DNA of 6,043 nt from CAYRGE01 sp964423985. Its GTDB lineage: Bacteria; Patescibacteriota; Minisyncoccia; Phycocordibacterales; CAYRGE01. The notes beneath the pieces are model-generated. The model made no database searches, was not told where the DNA came from, and saw nothing but the letters and a program-made list of their open reading frames with translations. Position 1 is the stretch's first letter. The number at the start of each line of letters is the position of its first letter. The position numbers were made by a program, and so were the translations under genes. Where the stretch lies: the NCBI GenBank assembly GCA_964423985.1, contig CAYRGE010000034.1, positions 1 to 6,043 of the forward strand. The letters run 5' to 3'. Shown piece by piece: positions 1 to 4,253 of the stretch.

Positions 1-98
1 TTTGCGAGAAGTGTAGCGGTAGCGGAACGACGAAGCAAATAGCAACAAACTTTAAATCCGAAACAATAACTCTGGATTGCTTCCTACCTCGCAATGAC
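1..98 (+). repeat. Palindromic interspersed repeat, copy 1 (cut by window edge)
   Basis: This begins TTTGCGAGAAGTG and ends CCTCGCAATGAC. It aligns without gaps to 656-753 with only three mismatches over 98 positions (67/722, 84/739, 86/741). The two ends are imperfect inverted repeats of each other: TTGCGAG...GAACGACGAAGCAA on the left, ATTGCTTC...CCTCGCAATGAC on the right. It has no coding capacity beyond chance frames. It resembles the family of short palindromic elements built on GTCATTGCGAGGAACGAAGCAATCC that I recall from many bacterial genomes. No transposase is present, so a non-autonomous MITE- or REP-like element is the best description. The first few bases of the element (GTC in copy 2) lie outside the window. 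Confidence 0.85.
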
Positions 99-104
99 AA
101 AACG

Positions 105-145
105 ACAAGATGGTACTCACACTAACACCACCATCTTGTTTTTTT
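105..145 (+). terminator. Rho-independent terminator of an unseen upstream plus-strand unit
   Basis: ACAAGATGGT (105-114) pairs perfectly with ACCATCTTGT (130-139) around a 15-nt loop and is followed by a run of seven T (139-145). Its orientation suits a plus-strand transcript entering from the left of the window. The loop is longer than usual. The T-run overlaps the proposed -35 of the next gene, so this hairpin insulates that gene from upstream transcription. Confidence 0.65.
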
Positions 146-164
146 ATATTTTTTGTGTTATATT
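136..164 (+). promoter_or_regulatory. Candidate promoter of the pseudopilin-like gene
   Basis: A TTGTTT -35-like hexamer (136-141), a 17-nt spacer and TATATT (159-164) preceded by TG at 156-157 give an extended -10 arrangement. Transcription would start near 171, leaving a leader of about 45 nt. The -35 matches the consensus only in its TTG, so the call relies mainly on the extended -10. It is placed immediately after the upstream terminator. Confidence 0.4.
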
Positions 165-205
165 ATTTTAAGCTACTAGAAAAGTTCTTTTAAAAATTCA
201 AAAAA

Positions 206-211
206 GAGGTG
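206..211 (+). promoter_or_regulatory. Shine-Dalgarno site of the pseudopilin-like gene
   Basis: GAGGTG lies 5 nt before the ATG at 217, inside AAAAGAGGTG. It is the only strong Shine-Dalgarno sequence in front of an identifiable gene in this window and fixes the start codon. Confidence 0.75.
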
Positions 212-216
212 TTATT

Positions 217-588
217 ATGAACCAAATTATCGCGGTTATGGTAGTTTTGGCTGGAGTGTTGGCAATATCAGATGCTCCAGAAAAATTTCAGGCTATAGCA
301 GTAAGTGCCACAGAGTCTGGTCAATTTATAGGAACAGCGGGAGACATAAAGTCTTTTGCTGTTTTATTGGATGTAAACAGAATTAAAAAAGGAGTATATC
401 CAACAGATTTTGAAAATTGGGTGGCGACCAATTTTCATAACAATAACCTTAAGCCCAATGTGGTGGATCATTGGGGAGTTGGCTACAGATATACTGTAAC
501 CAACAATGGCAAAGACTTTAAGTTAGTCTCTGCAGGGCCAGACAAAAAGTTTGGCTCAGAGGATGATCTCTGGGCTTCTAGTTATTAA
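217..588 (+). CDS. Small exported protein with a GspG-like (type II secretion pseudopilin) C-terminal domain
   Basis: A 123-residue protein. Residues 1-18 form a short uncharged hydrophobic stretch (MNQIIAVMVVLAGVLAIS) that can act as a signal peptide or membrane anchor. Residues 43-117 recall the soluble domain of the major pseudopilin GspG: a YPTDFENW segment (61-68), a VDHWGVGYRY block (83-92) corresponding to the family's DPWGNPYQY, then KDFKLVSAGPDKKFGSEDDLW (99-119), matching the usual D(F/Y)xLxSxGxDGxxGTxDDI ending. In GspG proteins the acidic loop here binds calcium; D109, D116 and D117 are candidates. The canonical prepilin cleavage motif G|FTLIE and Glu5 are absent, so it should not be processed by PilD or assembled as a normal pilin. 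The ATG at 217 is fixed by GAGGTG at 206-211 with 5-nt spacing. It is a monocistronic gene between two terminators. The domain call is by eye; its substrate and role are unknown. Confidence 0.72.
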   Translation: MNQIIAVMVVLAGVLAISDAPEKFQAIAVSATESGQFIGTAGDIKSFAVLLDVNRIKKGVYPTDFENWVATNFHNNNLKPNVVDHWGVGYRYTVTNNGKDFKLVSAGPDKKFGSEDDLWASSY

Positions 589-606
589 AAGTTATAACAA
601 CTACCA

Positions 607-638
607 AAGCGAGTGTTTAAAAACACTCGCTTTTTTTT
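607..638 (+). terminator. Rho-independent terminator after the pseudopilin-like gene
   Basis: AAGCGAGTGTTT (607-618) and AAACACTCGCTT (621-632) are exact inverse complements, giving a GC-rich stem of at least nine pairs with a tight AT loop. T runs through 631-638. It starts 18 nt after the TAA at 586-588, so the gene is monocistronic. The next repeat copy begins only about 15 nt downstream. Confidence 0.9.
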
Positions 639-652
639 ACAACAACATCACC

Positions 653-753
653 GTCTTTGCGAGAAGTGTAGCGGTAGCGGAACGACGAAGCAAATAGCAA
701 CAAACTTTAAATCCGAAACAACAACTCTGGATTGCTTCGTTCCTCGCAATGAC
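653..753 (+). repeat. Palindromic interspersed repeat, copy 2 (complete)
   Basis: A complete 101-bp copy in the same orientation as copy 1, running from GTCTTTGCGAG to CTCGCAATGAC. The overlap with copy 1 has three substitutions and no indels, pointing to recent duplication or gene conversion. The outer ends are inverted repeats interrupted by a GTGTAGCGGTAGC insertion on the left arm. It lies right after the pseudopilin terminator, so that gene is flanked by direct copies 655 bp apart. Short ORFs crossing it on both strands are chance frames. Confidence 0.88.
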
Positions 754-880
754 GGGATAGTCCTCGCAACGACAAATACAACTAATTACAATAATAACTA
801 AATGCTCTCTTTGACAAAATAGAGTTTGCAATGTGCAATGACAGAAAATTGCTAATAATAACAGGCAGTGTTCGCAATGA
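754..880. repeat. Degenerate repeat-end fragments downstream of copy 2
   Basis: Immediately after copy 2, the end unit TCCTCGCAATGACGGGATAG (741-760) is followed by TCCTCGCAACGACAAATACA (761-780), a tandem 20-bp step. Weaker matches to the GCAATGA core occur at 835-842 (GCAATGAC) and 872-880 (TCGCAATGA). The rest of 754-977 is AT-rich and shows no gene; it is the convergent 3' space between the plus-strand gene and rplB. Confidence 0.5.
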
Positions 881-914
881 AAAAACAACCATTTACTTTG
901 GCAAATGGCTGTTT
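880..914 (-). terminator. Rho-independent terminator of the tuf-rplB operon
   Basis: On the minus strand AAACAGCCATTT (914-903) pairs with AAATGGTTGTTT (894-883) through 12 positions including one G-U, with an 8-nt loop. The T-run at 885-880 overlaps the end of the stem. It lies 63 nt beyond the rplB stop. The plus-strand side lacks a T-run after the stem, so it works in the minus direction only. It marks a true transcription end directly after rplB. Confidence 0.75.
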
Positions 915-946
915 ACAATAACAAGCTAGAGTTTTTGCTTTGACAG

Positions 947-965
947 TTAGTGTTCACAACACTAA
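947..965 (-). other. Small perfect hairpin just after the rplB stop
   Basis: TTAGTGTT (947-954) and AACACTAA (958-965) are perfect complements with a 3-nt loop, 12 nt past the rplB stop. No T-run follows, so it is not a terminator alone. It could protect the 3' end of the operon mRNA or be incidental. Confidence 0.4.
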
Positions 966-977
966 ACCTAAACACCC

Positions 978-1820
978 TTAACTTTTTTTACCAACTTTGC
1001 GACGAGAAACAATAAGACTATTTGAGTATTTCTTTACTCTGCGTGTTTTCTGACCTTTACCTGTTGGCTTACCCCACTTACTGACAGCACGCCTGCGTCC
1101 CCTTCCTGAACGCCCTTCACCTCCTCCATACGGGTGGTCAACGGGGTTCATAGCACTACCTCTAACTGTTGGTCTTTTACCAAGCCATCGGTTTCTTCCA
1201 GCTTTTCCTATTGTCCTAAGTTTATATTCTTCATTTGAAACTTCCCCAATGTTTGCCCAAGATACTGCAGGAATTTTTCTAACCTCTGATGATGGCATCT
1301 TAATATGTGCATAGCCTGCATCGTGTGCAACAACTTCTGCATAATTTCCAGCAGATCGTGCAATCTTTGAGCCACCACCAGGTTGTACTTCAATATTGTA
1401 AACAAATGTACCTACGGGAATCTTAAAAAGTGGTAAGCGATTACCTGTTTTAATTGGAGCATCTTCTGATGCTATAAAAGTATCACCAACAACTACTGTT
1501 TGTGGTGCAAGTACATACCGTCTTTCTCCGTCAGCATAGCAAACAAGTGCAATAAAACCGGATCTGTTTGGGTCATATTCTATCGTTTCAACCTTTGCAG
1601 GAATATTAATTTTATTATACTTAAAATCAATATCTCTATACAGTCGCTTGTGTCCTCCACCTTTGTGTCGCGTAGTAATCCTTCCTTGATTGTTTCGCCC
1701 AACATGTCTTTTACGCCCCTTGGTGAGAGATTTTTTAGGTTTTGATGCGGTGAGAACACCCCTGTATGAAACAGTCGTCATATGTCTTCGTGATGGTGTT
1801 GTTGGTGAATGTTTTTTCAT
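978..1820 (-). CDS. rplB: 50S ribosomal protein L2 (uL2)
   Basis: A 280-residue protein, close to the usual 273-280. L2 binds 23S rRNA near the peptidyl-transferase centre and is needed for subunit association and peptidyl transfer. Visible landmarks: GRITTRHKGGGHKR (46-59) and EYDPNRSGFIALV (81-93) in the OB-like N-terminal RNA-binding domain; QPGGGSKIARSAGNY (146-160) and MPSSEVRKI (175-183) in the SH3-like domain; KAGRNRWLGKRPTVRG (206-221), then AMNPVDHPYGGGEGR (223-237). The essential His falls at position 229, the same number as in E. coli. The following residue pair is Pro-Tyr where most bacteria have Pro-His (archaea have Pro-Phe). The tail is Lys/Arg-rich. It starts with ATG at 1820, 9 nt after rplW, with no Shine-Dalgarno, so it is probably translated by coupling. 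It is the last gene of the block; rpsS, its usual next neighbour, is missing. Confidence 0.98.
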   Translation of the reverse strand: MKKHSPTTPSRRHMTTVSYRGVLTASKPKKSLTKGRKRHVGRNNQGRITTRHKGGGHKRLYRDIDFKYNKINIPAKVETIEYDPNRSGFIALVCYADGERRYVLAPQTVVVGDTFIASEDAPIKTGNRLPLFKIPVGTFVYNIEVQPGGGSKIARSAGNYAEVVAHDAGYAHIKMPSSEVRKIPAVSWANIGEVSNEEYKLRTIGKAGRNRWLGKRPTVRGSAMNPVDHPYGGGEGRSGRGRRRAVSKWGKPTGKGQKTRRVKKYSNSLIVSRRKVGKKS

Positions 1821-1829
1821 AATCTTAAA

Positions 1830-2225
1830 TTATACAAAATCTATTGAATCACTTTTTTTCAAATACACAAGTGCTTTCTTTTTTGCAGACTTAAACCCTA
1901 TTTTACCACGAGAAATTACTTTTTTAGAATGTATGTTTATAATATTTACTTTTATTGGATCAACTCCATAGATTGCTTTTATTGCTTTTTTTATTTCAGT
2001 TTTGTTTGCTCTTTGTGAAACAATAAATGAATATACTTTGTTTTCAGCCAATATTGCTGCTTTTTCTGCAATGCGTGGTTTTATTAAAATACCCTCATAA
2101 TTTACGGATACATTCTTATCAGTCTTTTTTACTAATTCTTTTTTAGTGAGTTTTTTTGAAACACCACTATCTTTGTCTTTTTTACTGCTTTTTTCTTTTT
2201 TTTCAAATACATCTAAAATAGCCAT
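1830..2225 (-). CDS. rplW: 50S ribosomal protein L23 (uL23) with Lys-rich N-terminal extension
   Basis: A 131-residue protein; typical bacterial L23 is about 95-100. The conserved core starts near residue 45 (GILIKPRIAEKA, 45-56) and continues through VYSFIVSQRANKTEIKKAIK (64-83) and YGVDPIKVNIINI (86-98) to the basic loop SRGKIGFKSAKKKALVYL (105-122). L23 binds domain III of 23S rRNA beside the exit-tunnel mouth and is a docking site for trigger factor and SRP. Residues 1-44 form an extra, low-complexity segment rich in Lys, Ser and Asp that is probably disordered or rRNA-bound. The ATG at 2225 is 11 nt after the rplD stop. No Shine-Dalgarno is visible, but there is no better internal Met before the core. 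The TAA lies 9 nt before rplB. Confidence 0.95.
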   Translation of the reverse strand: MAILDVFEKKEKSSKKDKDSGVSKKLTKKELVKKTDKNVSVNYEGILIKPRIAEKAAILAENKVYSFIVSQRANKTEIKKAIKAIYGVDPIKVNIINIHSKKVISRGKIGFKSAKKKALVYLKKSDSIDFV

Positions 2226-2236
2226 AATATTTAATA

Positions 2237-2950
2237 TTACACACCTACCATGTCAGTGCTCTTTAATTTTATCTTTGATTGTTTAATTCTGTCCATCTTT
2301 CCCTCAATAAGCTCTATGCTTTCTTTTGGGTTTGCGATAATGAGATATTTATACTTAACAATTGCAGGAATAGACAATTCTGCTACTGAAGAAATTGAAA
2401 TATTACTAAAATTGCCAAATGCTCTTTTTAGTAATTCATTTTTTTCTAACGTAACAATGTGTGTAGAGTTGTTTTTTCTTGTTGCAACTCCTTCAAATCC
2501 CGTGATTGTTCCAAGGGTACTTAGCAACTCTTTTGCTTCTTTTGTTTTTGGGCCAGCTAATTCAATGGAGTCAATAAATAAAATTTCTTCTCTACGAAGT
2601 TTTTCTGAAAGCAGTGTATAAAATGCCTTAACTTTCATTTTTTTATTTACCTTTTTTGAATAATCCTTTTCATTGCGAGGCCCAAAAGTAACACCACCAC
2701 CACGCCAGATAGGAGAACGAATTGAGCCATGCCTAGCTCGCCCTGTGCCTTTTTGTTTCCATGGCTTTCTACCACCACCTGCAACCTCGCTACGATCTTT
2801 TGTGTGTGCTGCTCCCATGCGTGCATTTGAACGCATGGCACATACAACCTGATGAACAAGATCTGCATTCCAAGACAAACCAAAAACAGCATCTGATAGT
2901 TCTGTTATTCCTGTTTTTTCTCCTTTTTGGTTGTATGTTTTAATTTTCAT
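2237..2950 (-). CDS. rplD: 50S ribosomal protein L4 (uL4)
   Basis: 237 residues from the chosen ATG; the bacterial norm is about 200-210. L4 binds 23S rRNA domain I early in 50S assembly, and its long loop lines the exit tunnel. The loop is clear: GGGRKPWKQKGTGRARHGSIRS (58-79), then PIWRGGGVTFGPR (80-92) and YSKKVNKKMKVKAF (97-110). The N-terminal LVHQVVCAMRSNAR (31-44) and the PKTKEAKELL helix (134-143) are also typical. A reading from TTG at 2986 would add 12 residues and overlap the rplC stop; the ATG at 2950 matches the family start and leaves a 25-nt gap, so I prefer it. The protein ends in a basic tail beyond the normal end (about 210-237). In E. coli L4 also autoregulates its operon; no leader homologous to that one is recognisable here. 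Confidence 0.96.
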   Translation of the reverse strand: MKIKTYNQKGEKTGITELSDAVFGLSWNADLVHQVVCAMRSNARMGAAHTKDRSEVAGGGRKPWKQKGTGRARHGSIRSPIWRGGGVTFGPRNEKDYSKKVNKKMKVKAFYTLLSEKLRREEILFIDSIELAGPKTKEAKELLSTLGTITGFEGVATRKNNSTHIVTLEKNELLKRAFGNFSNISISSVAELSIPAIVKYKYLIIANPKESIELIEGKMDRIKQSKIKLKSTDMVGV

Positions 2951-2975
2951 TTTTCTGCTTTTAAGTGACAGTTTG

Positions 2976-3584
2976 CTAATTGACAATCTCTATAAGTGTG
3001 CCTCTTCTCCCTGGAACTGCTCCTGATACAAGGATTTTGTTATTTTCTTTATCTACGGCAAGCACTTTTAGATTTTTGACAGTAATTGTGTCAGCACCCA
3101 TTCGCCCTGGCATTCTCTTTCCTTTAAACACTCTTTGTGGTCCTGTTGCTCCGATTGAACCAACTTCTCGTTCTGAATGTTTTTGCCCGTGTGATCGCGG
3201 ACCACCCTTAAACCCATACCGCTTAACACCACCTTGAAATCCTTTTCCTTTTGAGATACCTTGAACTGTTATATTGTCCCCTGTTTCAAAAACAGATACA
3301 TCTATTTTATCTCCAACAGAAAGCGAATTTGTTTCATCTACACTAAACTCTTTCATATACCTAAAAACACCTAGGTCTTTGGTATGTCCTTTTTCAGCTT
3401 TTGTTGCCCTTTTTTCACTTCGTGGCACAAAACCAACCTGCACCGCCTTATATCCGTCTTTTTTATCAGTCTTAACCTGTGTAACCACTACTGGACCAGC
3501 AGACAACATTGTTGCAGGAGTACACCTTCCGTTTTTATCGAAAAATTGTACCATATTTTCTTTTGTACCAAGTATGAATTTCAT
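2976..3584 (-). CDS. rplC: 50S ribosomal protein L3 (uL3)
   Basis: 202 residues from ATG at 3584, close to the usual 205-210. L3 is an early 50S assembly protein whose extended loop reaches towards the peptidyl-transferase centre. Landmarks: MKFILGTKENMVQFFDKNGR (1-20), VTQVKT (34-39), YKAVQVGF (45-52), the signature ISKGKGFQGGVKRYGFKGG (110-128), SHGQKHSEREVGSIGA (131-146) and VFKGKRMPGRMGADTITVKN (152-171), ending SGAVPGRRGTLIEIVN (187-202). The normal KKxGMTQ motif near the N-terminus reads TKENMVQ here. An upstream in-frame GTG at 3608 would add eight residues that do not match the family, so the ATG is preferred. Only a weak AAAG precedes it. It follows rpsJ after 167 nt, the widest gap in the block, and rplD follows 25 nt later. 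Confidence 0.96.
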   Translation of the reverse strand: MKFILGTKENMVQFFDKNGRCTPATMLSAGPVVVTQVKTDKKDGYKAVQVGFVPRSEKRATKAEKGHTKDLGVFRYMKEFSVDETNSLSVGDKIDVSVFETGDNITVQGISKGKGFQGGVKRYGFKGGPRSHGQKHSEREVGSIGATGPQRVFKGKRMPGRMGADTITVKNLKVLAVDKENNKILVSGAVPGRRGTLIEIVN

Positions 3585-3674
3585 ATATTTTTTCTTTAGA
3601 TACAGCACTCAATAGCTCATTAACAAAACCCCTGAGTCTTGCCTTAAGAAACAGTATTTTCTTTTTTCATTTTT

Positions 3675-3728
3675 TTAACAAGCCAGCCTAGTCGTCTTTT
3701 TGTGTTGGCTTTTGTGCAAAACTAACAT
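3675..3728 (-). CDS. Possible 17-codon ORF between rpsJ and rplC
   Basis: ATG at 3728, TAA at 3675-3677, encoding MLVLHKSQHKKTTRLAC. AAGGA occurs twice just upstream (3741-3737 and 3735-3731); the first is 8 nt from the ATG, good Shine-Dalgarno spacing. This is notable because the neighbouring ribosomal protein genes lack such sites. The peptide is basic and matches nothing I recognise. It could be a leader peptide, a decayed gene end, or chance. Low confidence. Confidence 0.22.
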   Translation of the reverse strand: MLVLHKSQHKKTTRLAC

Positions 3729-3751
3729 TATCCTTATCCTTGTTTTTTCTC

Positions 3752-4105
3752 CTAAATCATCTTTACGTCAATATTAACCCCTGCTGGTAAGCTCATATTT
3801 GTGAGTGCTTCTATTACTTTGGGTGCAGGGTTTAATATGTCAATCAATCGCTTGTGTACTCTCATCTCAAACTGCTCTCGCGAATCCTTGTATACAAATG
3901 TCGCACGATTAACTGTATACTTTTTAATTTCGGTGGGCAATGGAACAGGACCCACTACTTCCGCATCGTAACGCAATACTGTATCAATTATTTGCTTAAC
4001 CGAGATATCAAGAACCTTGTGTTCATATGCTCGCACCCTTATTCGCAATTTAGGTTCTTTAATCTTTTCTTTCTTTGTGTTTTTTTTTGTTGTTTTTGTT
4101 GTCAT
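3752..4105 (-). CDS. rpsJ: 30S ribosomal protein S10 (uS10)
   Basis: A 117-residue protein; the usual length is about 102, the difference being a Lys/Thr-rich N-terminal extension (residues 1-17). S10 sits in the 30S head and, in other bacteria, also joins NusB and NusG in transcription antitermination. The core starts at KLRIRVRAYEHKVLDISVKQ (19-38) and contains the family signature VVGPVPLPT (50-58), KKYTVNRATFVYKDSREQFE (61-80), MRVHKRLIDILNP (81-93) and the C-terminal LPAGVNIDVKMI (106-117), ending where the family normally ends. There is a single ATG, at 4105; no strong Shine-Dalgarno is present. It lies 127 nt after tuf, with a possible small ORF ending 5 nt before its start. It ends with TAG at 3752-3754. 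Confidence 0.97.
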   Translation of the reverse strand: MTTKTTKKNTKKEKIKEPKLRIRVRAYEHKVLDISVKQIIDTVLRYDAEVVGPVPLPTEIKKYTVNRATFVYKDSREQFEMRVHKRLIDILNPAPKVIEALTNMSLPAGVNIDVKMI

Positions 4106-4110
4106 GGTAT

Positions 4111-4200
4111 TTATTTCTTGTTTTGGTATGTTGTTTTTCTTTCATTTGCTTTTATAAAACCTTTATTTCTAGGTCTTATAATTCCAGCCCATTTAGTCAT
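4111..4200 (-). CDS. Possible 29-codon ORF in the rpsJ leader
   Basis: ATG at 4200 to TAA at 4111-4113 encodes a 29-residue basic peptide beginning MTKWAGIIRPRNKGF and ending TYQNKK. It fills most of the tuf-rpsJ gap and stops 5 nt before the rpsJ ATG, an arrangement that would allow translational coupling. No Shine-Dalgarno is visible upstream, but the known genes of this block lack one too. A hairpin (4152-4181) lies inside it. It resembles no family I know. AT-rich sequence gives Lys/Asn-rich frames by chance, so this is a candidate only. Confidence 0.3.
   Translation of the reverse strand: MTKWAGIIRPRNKGFIKANERKTTYQNKK
4152..4181 (-). promoter_or_regulatory. Hairpin in the tuf-rpsJ intergenic leader
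   Basis: On the minus strand TTATAAGACC (4181-4172) pairs with GGTTTTATAA (4161-4152) over ten positions including one G-U, with a 10-nt loop. No T-run follows, so it is not a simple terminator. It sits about 47 nt before the rpsJ start, where S10-operon leaders in other bacteria carry regulatory structure. A regulatory role is inferred from position alone. Confidence 0.35.
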
Positions 4201-4224
4201 TGTTGCATCACAAGAATTTTATAT

Positions 4225-4253
4225 ACTATATCTTATTTAACAACTTTTGTTAT
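4225..4253 (-). promoter_or_regulatory. Candidate internal promoter for rpsJ and the downstream ribosomal genes
   Basis: TATAGT (4230-4225, five of six consensus bases) lies 17 nt downstream of ATAACA (4253-4248, four of six), the latter inside the last codons of tuf. Transcription would begin near 4218, giving a leader of about 113 nt before rpsJ. Such AT-rich matches arise by chance, so the call is tentative. Confidence 0.33.

Noticed and set aside
613..888. Short ORFs on both strands through repeat copy 2 and its flank
   Set aside because: They read through the palindromic repeat and the terminator, and their Cys/His-rich content is an artefact of the repeat.
2951..2986. TTG start extending L4 by 12 residues
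   Set aside because: It overlaps the end of rplC and adds sequence not typical of L4; the ATG at 2950 aligns with the family start.
3585..3608. GTG start extending L3 by 8 residues
   Set aside because: The family begins at MKFILG, and the added residues match nothing.
3585..3751. Internal promoter for rplC
   Set aside because: No -35/-10 pair with good spacing and matches could be found; only poor combinations such as TTGTTA with TATCTA.
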